DNA of 64,000 nucleotides from Serratia quinivorans (lineage in GTDB: Bacteria > Pseudomonadota > Gammaproteobacteria > Enterobacterales > Enterobacteriaceae): NCBI GenBank assembly GCA_900457075.1, contig UGYN01000002.1:186001-250000 (forward strand), read 5' to 3'. The notes beneath the pieces were generated by a model. That model did no database searches, had not been told where the DNA came from, and was given only the letters and a program-made list of their open reading frames with translations. This document shows, piece after piece, positions 37,560-46,269 of the stretch (within the stretch, counting starts at the first letter, position 1; the number at the start of each line of letters is the position of its first letter). The position numbers were made by a program, and so were the translations under genes.

Positions 37560-37785
37560 CAAAATTAAACAAATTAGCAAGTGAAATAATCACACTAAAG
37601 GTTTATTGTTATTTTCGACGGACATGAGCACATTCGTCAACCCAAGTCTGGTGTTTTACAAGCACAAGATGCTTGTAATTTTGTTCGTAGTTCCTTAGTC
37701 TTACGCCTCAATCTCCGTGAGGCGTTTTTTTTCAGCAGGACATCTATTTCACCCTGCGACAACCGCATAAATCCAAAATTAAACA
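37560..37785 (+). repeat. Box-bounded module, copy B
   Basis: Bounded by CAAAATTAAACA at 37560 and 37774 (214 bp apart), with GTGAAATAATC, AAAGGTTT and CAACCCAAG shared with copy A. Contains the hairpin ACAAGCA/TGCTTGT (37658-37676) and a terminator with stem ACGCCTCA/TGAGGCGT and eight T (37703-37732). Confidence 0.6.
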
Positions 37786-37901
37786 CAAAATAATTGAAAC
37801 ACCCCCTTGGAAAACTCGAGTATTACTGCGCAACACTCGAGTTTCACATAATGACCTAAAATACTATGCATTTGAACGAAAGCCATTTTTTGAATTGATG
37901 A

Positions 37902-38036
37902 ATGATTATGGGAGGAGCTTCTGATGCGGCGTCTCTTATCTTGGGCTTTTTTATTGTAATCTCTCTCTTCATTCAACTTTGTTTTATCTTTCGCTTTTTT
38001 ATTGCCATAGTCAAACACTTGGAAAAAAAGTGTTAA
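37902..38036 (+). CDS. Small membrane protein, 44 residues
   Basis: The frame starts MIMGGASDAASLILGFFIVI and ends AIVKHLEKKC: a hydrophobic hairpin or single long helix with a basic tail. It lies in the insert between FII and E, opposite to the tail genes. A 104-codon minus-strand frame over the same bases is rejected because this frame explains the composition better. Two still shorter frames (19 and 12 codons) follow but are not supported. Confidence 0.45.
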   Translation: MIMGGASDAASLILGFFIVISLFIQLCFIFRFFIAIVKHLEKKC

Positions 38037-38207
38037 CATGGTGCCAACACTAGGGAATTCGCTTGTCTTTCCTCTGTTCTTTATGATAACCATCTGATTT
38101 CATGTTTATTCTTTGGCTAATTAAGAAACTGGTTGTTTAGGTGATTAATATTCAGTGTATTGGTCAGCGGTGTCGCTACAGTCCTGACACAACGTTTGCT
38201 TCAAATT

Positions 38208-38242
38208 AAAGCCCCGGCCCGCCACTAATGGCCGGGCTTTTT
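38208..38242. terminator. Terminator between FII and the insert
   Basis: AAAGCCCCGGCC pairs with GGCCGGGCTTT with one bulge; T-rich tracts follow on both strands. It lies 22 bp past the FII stop. Confidence 0.75.
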
Positions 38243-38263
38243 GTTTTATTGTCCGGTACCGAT

Positions 38264-38776
38264 TCAGTCCAGCAACAGCGCATCCCTCACGCTGGCCATC
38301 TCGTCGACGCCGTTGATGATGCGTTTGCAGTTCAGCGTGTCGATTTCGTACATCACGTTGTCATCGACCGTCAGCTTGTAGTAACTGAGGTTCACCACCA
38401 CCGCCATGCCCACCGACTCCTGCCCACTGTTGCCATGCTCGTCAGGCGTGATACTGCCGACAATCCCTTCCAGTTCATCCACCCACACCGACTCCGTCGT
38501 ATCTGCGTTCAGGTACACCCGACGGATTTGCGCTCGCACCTTGCGCCCCTGGCCAAAACCAAACATGGCCAGCACATCAACATCCGCCCCCACCTTAAAA
38601 TCCGCCTGCATAGCCTCCATGCCGGTATCCACCGGTGCCGGCGCATCCATCCAGGTCGTGCGATAATTGCCGACCGTCACCACCACCGCCGGCGGCGTCA
38701 TCGACATGACATTGGCCACACGGATGTTGTTCTGCACCCACAGGGCTGACTTTGCGTAAATAAAACCGGTATTCAT
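38264..38776 (-). CDS. Major tail tube protein, P2 FII family
   Basis: A 170-residue tube protein: NTGFIYAKSALWVQ near the start, VDTGMEAMQADFKVGADVDV, and the C-terminal VNLSYYKLTVDDNVMYEIDT followed by KRIINGVD, all characteristic of FII. It forms the inner tube of the contractile tail. Located right after the sheath gene. Confidence 0.92.
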   Translation of the reverse strand: MNTGFIYAKSALWVQNNIRVANVMSMTPPAVVVTVGNYRTTWMDAPAPVDTGMEAMQADFKVGADVDVLAMFGFGQGRKVRAQIRRVYLNADTTESVWVDELEGIVGSITPDEHGNSGQESVGMAVVVNLSYYKLTVDDNVMYEIDTLNCKRIINGVDEMASVRDALLLD

Positions 38777-38787
38777 GTGCGCTCCTG

Positions 38788-40275
38788 TCAGGCGGCCAAA
38801 GAGACCTGCCCGGTGTTTTTGTTGATGGCGTATTTAATGACTATCTGCTCTGCCGGGGATTTCGGCGTCACGGCGACGTTGATATACACAACCCCCGCCG
38901 CCAGCGACGCGACCGTATTTAGCTCGTCATCCAGCCAGGCGCTGCCGCCGATTATCACGCCGCCGGTCATCTGTTGGCGCAGATAGCTGTTGATGGAGCT
39001 CAGCATCGAGACCCCCAGCGATTTACTGATCGGCGCGTCAAGGTACTCTTTTGTCATCGACAGCTGGATAGAGTCTTCTATCGCGTCCATCGTGCGACGC
39101 ACCGCCTCAAAACGCCATTGTGGATCATCGGTGCACAGGCGGTTCCCCCAGTGCCGAAATCCGTCCAACTGCACAAGGGTGCTGACATTTGCCTGATTGA
39201 GCTGGTTGGCCACGCAGGTCTCATCACCTATCATGAAGCTATCAACCTGCTCAAGGCTGCTGAAGCCCAGCACCACCTGGTTGGACTTCGACCACCAATA
39301 CCCCTTGGTGCTGTCGATGCGGACCCGGTGACCTGCCGCCGCCGCAGAATAAGGACGCCCACGTGTCTTGCCAGTCAGGTCGCTGACCACGTTGATGCGC
39401 GGGCGTAGCAGCTCCACGCGGGCACCATACCTCTGCCCGCGGCGCACCACCTCTGCCGGCGTGGCCATCGAGGGAGAGTCAAGGTAGGCGATGGCCCGGC
39501 AGCGCGCCGCCATGCTCTCCAACGCCTTGCCGACACCGTCGTCCGTGCTCCATTCCGGAGCAATCAGGATCCGCGGCTGATAATTGAGGGTCGACGGCCC
39601 CAGTTGCAACGATTCAATCCCCTGCAAGATGTTGGCGCGCTGCGCCTCTTCGTCCTCGTCGGTATCCACACGCACCACGATGACCTGGGCGCCAACCTGG
39701 TTCAGAATGTCGTTCATGTCGTCATACAGCGTGCCGCTGTACCCCAGTTTTTTGGCCTGGTTACGACTGCCGGCAATCAGTGCCGGGGTATACAGCGGAA
39801 AAGGGTCATCCTCGCCGCCCTGCAATGCCATCAGACTAAAAGGCGCCGCCACGCCGTCCCCTACCATGCCATCGGGTAACGCGGCGTCGATCCCCATGTC
39901 TTCGGTGTCGAACATCAACGCGTTGACCGCCGCCACGACATCGGCCGCACTGACGTCCACGACGCCTTCGGCATCGGTACCGAGCGTGATGGTCAGTGCG
40001 CCATCCTCAAAATCGGCACCGGTCTCGGCGCCGGCAGACGAATCAGCCTCGCCGGCAACCGCGCGGACCTGCAGTTGATTGCCGGCAGTGCCGGCAGCGG
40101 TGGCCGTGAAAACAATCTGGTTGTCGAGCAGACTGCTGCCCGTCGACAACGTTGCCGCCGTCCCCGACGCCGCGTCGGGCGCCGTGCCGACCAGGCCAAT
40201 GACCGACATATTAACGGTGGTTATCTGTTTGGGTGCGCTGTCGTCCTCAAGGGTACGAACGCCGTGAAGTTCCAT
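38788..40275 (-). CDS. Tail sheath protein, P2 FI family
   Basis: A 495-residue sheath subunit. The N-terminus MELHGVRTLEDDSAPKQITT, PALIAGSRNQAKKLGYSGTL and the conserved C-terminal domain region (GFRHWGNRLCTDDPQWRFEA, then RTMDAIEDSIQ) match P2-type sheaths. It contracts around the tube on infection. About 100 residues longer than P2 FI (396) because of an inserted domain near residues 45-155. Confidence 0.93.
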   Translation of the reverse strand: MELHGVRTLEDDSAPKQITTVNMSVIGLVGTAPDAASGTAATLSTGSSLLDNQIVFTATAAGTAGNQLQVRAVAGEADSSAGAETGADFEDGALTITLGTDAEGVVDVSAADVVAAVNALMFDTEDMGIDAALPDGMVGDGVAAPFSLMALQGGEDDPFPLYTPALIAGSRNQAKKLGYSGTLYDDMNDILNQVGAQVIVVRVDTDEDEEAQRANILQGIESLQLGPSTLNYQPRILIAPEWSTDDGVGKALESMAARCRAIAYLDSPSMATPAEVVRRGQRYGARVELLRPRINVVSDLTGKTRGRPYSAAAAGHRVRIDSTKGYWWSKSNQVVLGFSSLEQVDSFMIGDETCVANQLNQANVSTLVQLDGFRHWGNRLCTDDPQWRFEAVRRTMDAIEDSIQLSMTKEYLDAPISKSLGVSMLSSINSYLRQQMTGGVIIGGSAWLDDELNTVASLAAGVVYINVAVTPKSPAEQIVIKYAINKNTGQVSLAA

Positions 40276-40335
40276 AAGGGTCTCCGGATATAGAAAAACC
40301 GCACAGTGGCGGGCAGGGATGATGAGAGGGGGACG

Positions 40336-40500
40336 TTATTTCGAGACGGGCTGGATGTTACAGATGCTGTCGCGCTTGAGGGCCTTGTCGCTGCTGCACT
40401 GGACAGACTCGTCGTGCCGGATGTACGTCAGGACGTTGGAGCAGGCGGCAATACCGGCACTCAGCACCAGCGCCCCCAGGATAAAAGCCGCTCTTTTCAT
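40336..40500 (-). CDS. Small phage lipoprotein, 54 residues
   Basis: Starts MKRAAFILGALVLSAGIAAC, a lipoprotein signal with Cys20 in the lipobox, then SNVLTYIRHDESVQC; five Cys overall. It overlaps the previous lipoprotein stop by 4 bp (ATGA). Together the two resemble outer-membrane spanin (Rz1-type) subunits or a lipoprotein pair of the lysis cassette. Confidence 0.6.
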   Translation of the reverse strand: MKRAAFILGALVLSAGIAACSNVLTYIRHDESVQCSSDKALKRDSICNIQPVSK

Positions 40501-40667
40501 TCACCGGCCACCTTGCATGCCGTGCTGTCTGTCACCGTGACGCCACTGCCGAGACTCCGTACGCTGACCACCGGTGGACAAACGTTGCCGTTGTCCGACC
40601 GGTAGCTGACCAGGGTGGCACTGCAGCCAGTGAGCAACGCAATAATCAGAGGGATTGCATATTTCAT
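40497..40667 (-). CDS. Small phage lipoprotein, Rz1-like
   Basis: A 56-residue protein MKYAIPLIIALLTGCSATLV with lipobox LLTGC (Cys15), then VSYRSDNGNVCPPVVSVRSL. The start at 40667 has GGTGGGGAAT upstream; an ATG four codons earlier is possible. Its place after the holin-like gene suggests a spanin outer-membrane subunit, though no inner-membrane Rz partner is seen. Confidence 0.65.
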   Translation of the reverse strand: MKYAIPLIIALLTGCSATLVSYRSDNGNVCPPVVSVRSLGSGVTVTDSTACKVAGE

Positions 40668-40696
40668 ATTCCCCACCATAGAACCTGTCCAACGAA

Positions 40697-40768
40697 TTAT
40701 CCAACAGAGAGGATGAGTAACACGGACCAGATGAGCAGAAACTTCCAGTTGGGTAATGTTTCAGCCAT
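40697..40768 (-). CDS. Tiny membrane protein, 23 residues
   Basis: ATG at 40768 opens MAETLPNWKFLLIWSVLLIL ending SVG, one transmembrane helix. GAGTTGCGAGAG lies upstream. It sits between the holin-like and lipoprotein genes, so a lysis accessory role is possible. Confidence 0.4.
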   Translation of the reverse strand: MAETLPNWKFLLIWSVLLILSVG

Positions 40769-40792
40769 CTCTCGCAACTCCTGTATACGCTA

Positions 40793-40945
40793 TTATTTAA
40801 GCGCGTCTATCAGTGGGGTTACCGCTGTAATGAGTTGGGCGACGCCGTAAAGCACCACACATACAGCTACAGCACGTAACCCCCAGCCAACGACACTGGA
40901 CATCTCTTTCGTGACGGGTGCGTCTAACGTTAAGCCATTTTTCAT
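40793..40945 (-). CDS. Holin-like small membrane protein
   Basis: A 50-residue protein starting MKNGLTLDAPVTKEMSSVVG with one transmembrane helix (AVAVCVVLYGVAQLI). The start at 40945 follows GAGGTTGACC. It lies directly downstream of the endolysin terminator and before the lipoprotein genes, where a holin or antiholin is expected. Confidence 0.55.
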   Translation of the reverse strand: MKNGLTLDAPVTKEMSSVVGWGLRAVAVCVVLYGVAQLITAVTPLIDALK

Positions 40946-41006
40946 GGTCAACCTCATGAGTATTCGTTTATAATTTCTCACGCAATAACACTTCCCTTGC
41001 TGCAAT

Positions 41007-41041
41007 AAAAAAACCCGCACTGCTCCAACAGTCGGGTTTTT
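41007..41041 (-). terminator. Terminator after the endolysin gene
   Basis: AAAAACCCG and CGGGTTTTT with inner CTG/CAG form a long stem; A and T runs on both sides make it potentially bidirectional. It lies 29 bp past the endolysin stop. Confidence 0.7.
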
Positions 41042-41069
41042 GCGTTTTTTGTATCTCTGAGGTGGATTA

Positions 41070-41849
41070 TCAGTTGATACCATAAATCTCCCGGTCGAGT
41101 ACCGCCCACGTCTGCGCCCCGCACATGCCGTCAGCATCGAGGCCATGTCGCCGCTGAAAGTCGGTCAGCGCAGCAATGGTCGCATTGCCGGCCACTCCGT
41201 CGGCGTCGCAATCCAGCATCAGCTGCAGCTCCCGCACGTCGTCACCCTGGCTGCCCATCTGCACCAGGCTACGGACGATGCCTTCTCCGTGGGCAAGCCG
41301 CAGCGCCGCTTCAGCATCTTCGGCATAAACCGCGATAGTCTGTGCCTTGTCGGTGCCGTTGATGATGCGCCGGGCGTTGACGTAATCGGTCTGGGTATCG
41401 GTCAAGTAGTCAGCGAGCTTCTTGCCGGTAAACCAGCCGTTGGCCATGCCGTTAATCGCCACCTGCGCCGCTACCCACGGTGCCAGTGCGAGGTCAGGCT
41501 GCTGCACCAGCGGAACGTCATTCGCCAGCGTGTTGAGGTTGACCACCACATCCTGGGCCTTTTCGTAATTATCCCGCCAGGTCAGTTGTACGTAGCCCCG
41601 TCCGTAATAGGTCTGCCCCGTTTCCGGGTCCGGCTCGCCGTAGGAGTGCCCCACGCCCTTGCCGTACTCTTCGATGGGCTGCATTGTGAAGGCGGTCTCG
41701 TGGTACGTGGTGGCCAACACATACGCCAGCCAGCTCACCGGGATGTGGCGGCCGAGCACCGCATTGTAAACCGCGTATGCTGCAGTGAATCCGGCCAGAC
41801 AGTCAGTCTGTGCATGATTGATTTTGCCACTGAACCACACGGCACTCAT
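41070..41849 (-). CDS. Endolysin: GH19-like domain plus peptidoglycan-binding domain
   Basis: About 259 residues. The N-terminal glycoside hydrolase 19-type lysozyme domain shows LATTYHETAFTMQPIEEYGK (catalytic Glu region) and YYGRGYVQLTWRDNYEKAQ. The C-terminal 60 residues form a PG_binding_1 domain (GSQGDDVRELQLMLDCDADG, then LTDFQRRHGLDADG). It lacks a signal peptide, so it needs the holin. The start is uncertain; GTG at 41867 adds six residues and neither has a strong ribosome site. Confidence 0.9.
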   Translation of the reverse strand: MSAVWFSGKINHAQTDCLAGFTAAYAVYNAVLGRHIPVSWLAYVLATTYHETAFTMQPIEEYGKGVGHSYGEPDPETGQTYYGRGYVQLTWRDNYEKAQDVVVNLNTLANDVPLVQQPDLALAPWVAAQVAINGMANGWFTGKKLADYLTDTQTDYVNARRIINGTDKAQTIAVYAEDAEAALRLAHGEGIVRSLVQMGSQGDDVRELQLMLDCDADGVAGNATIAALTDFQRRHGLDADGMCGAQTWAVLDREIYGIN

Positions 41850-41869
41850 ACGCGTACGGAATGCCACAC

Positions 41870-42239
41870 CAGAAAAAATGTTTTCCCCTATTTTGACGTT
41901 GATTACAGCTATACATAGGCACTCTCCACAAAGTTGGCTTATTTGTAAAAGACCTTCAACACCCTACAAATATGTTTTTTAAACACAAACAAGTATCACA
42001 CCCGTCCCTGCCGCCCCCATTAATTAATATACCCTCACAAAAAAAAGATATAAAAACACACCTGGAAATATAATTATAAACCACAAAAACAACCACACTA
42101 AATAAAATCACTCACAATGAAACACAAACCACCAGCCATACACAGCAAGGATTTAAATAACACATTACAAAAACATTAAAATATCATTTGGCCCACTTTT
42201 CATTTCAGCATCAAAAAAACACAAATAAAAAACTAAGAT
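41870..42239. other. AT-rich gap without genes
   Basis: About 370 bp, strongly A-rich on the plus strand and free of convincing frames, between Tfa and the endolysin gene. It probably contains the lysis-gene promoter and marks where the lysis cassette was joined to the tail module. Confidence 0.5.
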
Positions 42240-42689
42240 TTATGCGTCCTCCTGAAGAGAAAGAGCCGCCAGCGGCGTTGGCCAGGTAACCGGTGACTGC
42301 GTTAAATCAACTGCCAGCAGGTCAACAGCGTATTGTTGCCATTCTGCCAGCGTTTGCTTTTGTTCTTCGCTCGCGATGCCCAGGTCTACGGCTGACTGCA
42401 GCGGAAAAGCCGCATCTGTCGCAATACCAAGGCGTCGAGTGTATTCGAGCGTGTTTTTTTCAGTGGTTTTTGCCCGTGTTGGTGCGGGAGGGGGAACATA
42501 AGCCGCGACATCGCCGAACTCACCTGCAACAGCACGATTATAAATATCAGGTCCGTAATCCGTGAAGGTGTCATCAGGTGAGGCCGTAAACGGAATATCG
42601 CCAAAATCAACATGCAGCACCATGCAATTGATTACGGTTCCCTCTGCATTGGCATACACAGGAAACGACACATGGATGATTTTATTCAT
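42240..42689 (-). CDS. Tail fibre assembly protein
   Basis: A 149-residue Tfa/P2 gpG-type chaperone: the C-terminal half RLGIATDAAFPLQSAVDLGI and EWQQYAVDLLAVDLTQSPVT, with PVTWPTPL near the end, is the family signature. It lies 8 bp after the fibre gene, as is usual. Confidence 0.88.
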   Translation of the reverse strand: MNKIIHVSFPVYANAEGTVINCMVLHVDFGDIPFTASPDDTFTDYGPDIYNRAVAGEFGDVAAYVPPPAPTRAKTTEKNTLEYTRRLGIATDAAFPLQSAVDLGIASEEQKQTLAEWQQYAVDLLAVDLTQSPVTWPTPLAALSLQEDA

Positions 42690-42697
42690 GATTATCC

Positions 42698-43870
42698 TTA
42701 GGCGATGCGAATATATAAGGTTGAAAACATATTGACGTCGTCACGATGCCGGGAGACCCCCAGGCAACGCCAGGTGCCTGACGGTATCCAGCCATCATTG
42801 ATATACGTCCCTGTATTGGACATTGCCTGCCACACAGGAACCATAATCCCTGCCGGACGCAAATTCCCGCCAGGAACGTCCGTGCCAACACCGTGGTCAT
42901 CTGTCCAACTGATGTTGGCCATGTACATCACACTGTGCACAACGCCAGGGGTTGTCAGTTCTGATGAGCGTAAATAGGGGGTTAAATCGATGGGCTGAGG
43001 ATTATTCGCGCTATACACCCGCTGTCCGGCCTCATTGATAACGTCGGCATTCATCGTGCCGTTGACCTGCTGGGAGACGCTGCCGTCGGCAATGTTTCGC
43101 CAGAGCGATACCAGCCATCCCTGCGTGTCGGCATAATCGAGCTTTTGATGGGTGCCATCTGAAAATGCAGACATCGACACATCATTAACGGCAGAGTCCT
43201 GCACATCCAGCGACAGCGTCTTGCCCGTCGTGGCATTGCGCACGGCAAGCCATGTCGCCGTCAGCGCCCCTGTCGCGTTGCCCCCGGTGAGGGGGATAAA
43301 ATCCCCGGTGCTTGCCGTGGCGGCCGACCCCAGCCCAAGGTTGTCACGCGCCGCCTGCTGCGCGGTATCCCCCATCTCCGCAATTTCACCCAGATTCTTA
43401 TCCTGCCGCAGGTAGAGTGTATCGGCCTGCTTTTCTGTCAGATAAGCCGTATCCGTCACCACCAGCATGACATCCGTGGTAGCCGAAAGCGCCAGCATGA
43501 CCAGGATCTCCAGCGACACCGCAAAACCGCTGTCCGGCGCGGGTTTATCTTGGGCGGCATAATTCCCCACCGCATAAAGCGTCCCGTCTGACGTATAAAT
43601 TGCCACGCCGCGGAGAGTGTAGCCGCCACTGTCCGCCGGGATGATGCACTGGGCAACAATCTCCGACGGGTCGTCAGCGCTGACATCCAGCGCGCTGATC
43701 GGGCCGCGGTACACTTCATTCGCAAAAGCGGTCAGCGCCGGATCCGGCGTAAAATCGACGCCGCCATCACACACACCAAATTCGGACAGTTCAACCGACT
43801 CGCCTGCGGCATGTGCCGCCGCCTCCAACTTCGCGCCGGCATCGCTCAGCAGGACATAATAATCACTCAT
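42698..43870 (-). CDS. Tail fibre protein, P2 gpH family
   Basis: A 390-residue fibre. The N-terminal DUF3751 domain (YYVLLSDAGAKLEAAAHAAG) attaches to the baseplate; NLGLGSAATASTGDF is a typical shaft repeat, and the C-terminus (GTWRCLGVSRHRDDVNMFST) resembles receptor-binding tips. It overlaps gpI by 8 bp. Confidence 0.88.
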   Translation of the reverse strand: MSDYYVLLSDAGAKLEAAAHAAGESVELSEFGVCDGGVDFTPDPALTAFANEVYRGPISALDVSADDPSEIVAQCIIPADSGGYTLRGVAIYTSDGTLYAVGNYAAQDKPAPDSGFAVSLEILVMLALSATTDVMLVVTDTAYLTEKQADTLYLRQDKNLGEIAEMGDTAQQAARDNLGLGSAATASTGDFIPLTGGNATGALTATWLAVRNATTGKTLSLDVQDSAVNDVSMSAFSDGTHQKLDYADTQGWLVSLWRNIADGSVSQQVNGTMNADVINEAGQRVYSANNPQPIDLTPYLRSSELTTPGVVHSVMYMANISWTDDHGVGTDVPGGNLRPAGIMVPVWQAMSNTGTYINDGWIPSGTWRCLGVSRHRDDVNMFSTLYIRIA

Positions 43871-44408
43871 CGCGTCTCTTCGCCTTTATCGTGACAGACT
43901 GGCGGGTAACCATGCCCCCGCCGATATAGCACTTGCCGTACACCTTTTCCGGGGTCACCCGGATATCGCGCAGGAAACTTCGGGCGTTCTTGGCATCGCT
44001 GATGTGGCTGAATATCTTCTGCAGCTCGTCGGTACTGACGCTGTTGCCGTGAACCACCGCCCGAAAGGTGTACGGTTCGCCCTGCGGGGTGTCCCTGAAC
44101 CACTCGATGACATCAATCAGCCGATCGACAGACGCCAGCGCCTGTTTGACCGCGCCCGGGGTTCCACGTTTTTTATTGACCGCGGCGGCACTTTTGATGA
44201 CATCGCGTTTCTGCTGCGCCGTCCACGCATCATCCCACCAGGTAACACCGAACTCCCATGCCAGCCAGGGCAGCAGCGCTACCGGGCAGGCGTCGGGATT
44301 TTTCACATCACGGACATCAAACAACACATCCCCGACATGCCGCATGGCCCCCTCCAGCGCCCGCGCCTGCTGCGAGGCGTTCGGCGGCAATAATGACCGG
44401 TATGTCAT
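43863..44408 (-). CDS. Tail protein, P2 gpI family
   Basis: A 181-residue baseplate protein: MTYRSLLPPNASQQARALEG, then LLPWLAWEFGVTWWDDAWT and NKKRGTPGAVKQAL, the P2 gpI signature. The start at 44408 gives an ATGA overlap with gpJ; an upstream extension reads gpJ codons in another frame. Confidence 0.92.
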   Translation of the reverse strand: MTYRSLLPPNASQQARALEGAMRHVGDVLFDVRDVKNPDACPVALLPWLAWEFGVTWWDDAWTAQQKRDVIKSAAAVNKKRGTPGAVKQALASVDRLIDVIEWFRDTPQGEPYTFRAVVHGNSVSTDELQKIFSHISDAKNARSFLRDIRVTPEKVYGKCYIGGGMVTRQSVTIKAKRRDE

Positions 44409-45337
44409 AACCCCTCCGGCGGCGCGCCCTGCGTCGACGCGGTGGACGTCGTCAGGGTAATGGCGGTGCAATAGGTCGCCTCACCGGTTCCGGCATAGAG
44501 GGTCTCCCGCGGCGCCGTCAACGTCACATCCTCAACACCCGGCTGCTTCAGGGCTTTATAGACCCCGGCTATCGACAGCGGCACGCCAATCCGGTGAACG
44601 CTGTCGGCATAATGCTGCATGGCCTTCTTCGCCGCCGTCATCACTGTTTGCGCATCCGGTCCGCTGCCGAACATCAGTGTCGCCGTCACGGCATACTCAA
44701 TGAGGGTGGCCGCCTTCACCACGACATAATCCGTCAGTGGACGGATAAAATCGGCGTTGAGCGCGGCATCAACGGTATCAAGCAGCGCCTGGGGGGGTAC
44801 CCCGCCACCGTCATTACTCAGCACATACACCTCGACGTGACCGGGGGAAATCGCATCCTCTTCCTGTGGCCCGTAGGCTTTTGCATCGCGCACCGCGCCG
44901 TCGGCAGACAGCGCAAAATACTCATAGGCCTGTATCGAGCCTGCCGTATTTCGTGCGTACCAGCTGAGCCGGATACGCAGGCGAAACGCATCGTCCCCTT
45001 CCATCACCGCATCGGTAGGCGGGACAGGGGTATCATCCGCCGGGGTGATCACCAGCCGGTAAACGTCAAAATTGGCGCCCAGTTGGTCGAGGTCTGCGCC
45101 CCTGGCATAGGCCAGCAGCGTAGCCAGCACCCCGGCGTTCGTGCGGGCAACATTGACCATCTCGCGATAGCAGCTGATTTGCAGCAGCTTGACCGCCGGG
45201 TCACTGTCCAGCAGCGCAGTAAAGACCGGGTCAAGGGCCTGCAGCTCGGCCAGCCGCTGTGCCAGCAGGTCCTCGAAGGCCGGCATAGCGATGACGGAAG
45301 GCGGCGGTAATTGACTCAGATCGATAACATCACTCAT
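44405..45337 (-). CDS. Baseplate assembly protein, P2 gpJ family
   Basis: A 310-residue wedge protein starting MSDVIDLSQLPPPSVIAMPA, with YREMVNVARTNAGVLATLLA and ARGADLDQLGANFDVYRLV. Overlaps gpW by 4 bp. Confidence 0.93.
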   Translation of the reverse strand: MSDVIDLSQLPPPSVIAMPAFEDLLAQRLAELQALDPVFTALLDSDPAVKLLQISCYREMVNVARTNAGVLATLLAYARGADLDQLGANFDVYRLVITPADDTPVPPTDAVMEGDDAFRLRIRLSWYARNTAGSIQAYEYFALSADGAVRDAKAYGPQEEDAISPGHVEVYVLSNDGGGVPPQALLDTVDAALNADFIRPLTDYVVVKAATLIEYAVTATLMFGSGPDAQTVMTAAKKAMQHYADSVHRIGVPLSIAGVYKALKQPGVEDVTLTAPRETLYAGTGEATYCTAITLTTSTASTQGAPPEGL

Positions 45338-45669
45338 AGTTCGATATTCTCCAGCAAAACGGCACGCTGAGTTTCAACATCCGTGGCATGAATGCTGAGC
45401 CGGATGACCCCATTGCCGACCTGCAGCACCTCAATGCTGTTAATCGCAATACGTGGTTCCCAGCGGGCCAGCGCGCCGGCGGCGGCCATCACGACCCGAA
45501 TGGTGGTGGTGCGATCGGCAGGATGGTCAACCAGGTAAATCAGGTTGCTGCCGTAGCCGGGTCGCATCACACGGGTGCCGACGGGCGTGCTCAGAATGTC
45601 CTGGACGGACTGGCGGATATGGTCGAGACCGGACAGTGGTTTGCCGGTCACCCGGCTCATTCCCTGCAT
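45334..45669 (-). CDS. Baseplate protein, P2 gpW (gp25-like)
   Basis: A 111-residue gp25-like protein: MSRVTGKPLSGLDHIRQSVQ, then DILSTPVGTRVMRPGYGSNL, the highly conserved sheath-initiating loop. An internal ATG 3 codons in is also possible. Downstream of gpV across a terminator. Confidence 0.92.
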   Translation of the reverse strand: MQGMSRVTGKPLSGLDHIRQSVQDILSTPVGTRVMRPGYGSNLIYLVDHPADRTTTIRVVMAAAGALARWEPRIAINSIEVLQVGNGVIRLSIHATDVETQRAVLLENIEL

Positions 45670-45681
45670 AACATCACCATT

Positions 45682-45707
45682 AAAAAGCCCGGCTCACGGG
45701 CCGGGCT
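45682..45707 (-). terminator. Terminator between gpV and gpW
   Basis: AGCCCGGC pairs with GCCGGGCT around a 6-nt loop and five U follow. The stem overlaps the last gpV codons, so part of the tail transcripts should end here. Confidence 0.75.
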
Positions 45708-46269
45708 CCTCCTCTGACTGCATTTTCTGGTTCGGCGGATCGGTAACGCCGCCACCGTCGCCGTTTTCATTGTGGGAGTGTCCGTTGTGGGTGTCGCGGA
45801 TCTGCTGCAGGGTGCCGGTTTTATCACTCACCTCGCCGGTCACTTCCAGATCGCCGGTCAGCACCAGCCTGCCGCCCTCGGGCAGGCTGACGTTCAGGGT
45901 ATTGGCCCCCGTGCTGTACCCGACCGCGGCGCCGTTGCCGAAACGGACAAGATAATCGCCGGGGTTGTCCGATGGCGGCACCCGATCGTCGGTAAAACCA
46001 GCCGGAAACACCAGACCGGCACGTGTTTCGCCGCCAGGGCTCAGCACCAGCACCGAGGCCCCCACCGCCGGCAGCGCCCAGACGCTGACCCCGTCATCGG
46101 CCAGGCCGGCCAGCCGCAGCCAGCCGCTTTGATGAACCTGACCGGACACCGGGTCGCTGCCGAATGTCACCCGGCAACGCGGCGGGCTGACCTGCACCGC
46201 CACCACATTGCCGAACCGGATCATGCGCGCCACGCGCTGTGATAAATCTGCCAGTACATAATCAGCCAT
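45694..46269 (-). CDS. Baseplate spike protein, P2 gpV family
   Basis: A 191-residue protein with the N-terminal OB-fold region ARMIRFGNVVAVQVSPPRCR and the motif GVSVWALPAVGASVLVLSPG. The C-terminus has HNGHSHNENGDGGG, which includes the HxH-type motif that binds iron in phage spike tips. It punctures the outer membrane. Confidence 0.93.
   Translation of the reverse strand: MADYVLADLSQRVARMIRFGNVVAVQVSPPRCRVTFGSDPVSGQVHQSGWLRLAGLADDGVSVWALPAVGASVLVLSPGGETRAGLVFPAGFTDDRVPPSDNPGDYLVRFGNGAAVGYSTGANTLNVSLPEGGRLVLTGDLEVTGEVSDKTGTLQQIRDTHNGHSHNENGDGGGVTDPPNQKMQSEEEPGP

Noticed and set aside
37779..38093. Minus-strand frame of 104 codons in the insert between FII and E
   Set aside because: It overlaps a better plus-strand membrane-protein frame (37902-38036), and its Lys/Arg/Ser-rich sequence is what the complement of a hydrophobic helix gives.
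32024..43870. Invertible tail-fibre cassette
   Set aside because: There is no invertase gene and no inverted crossover repeats flank either fibre gene.
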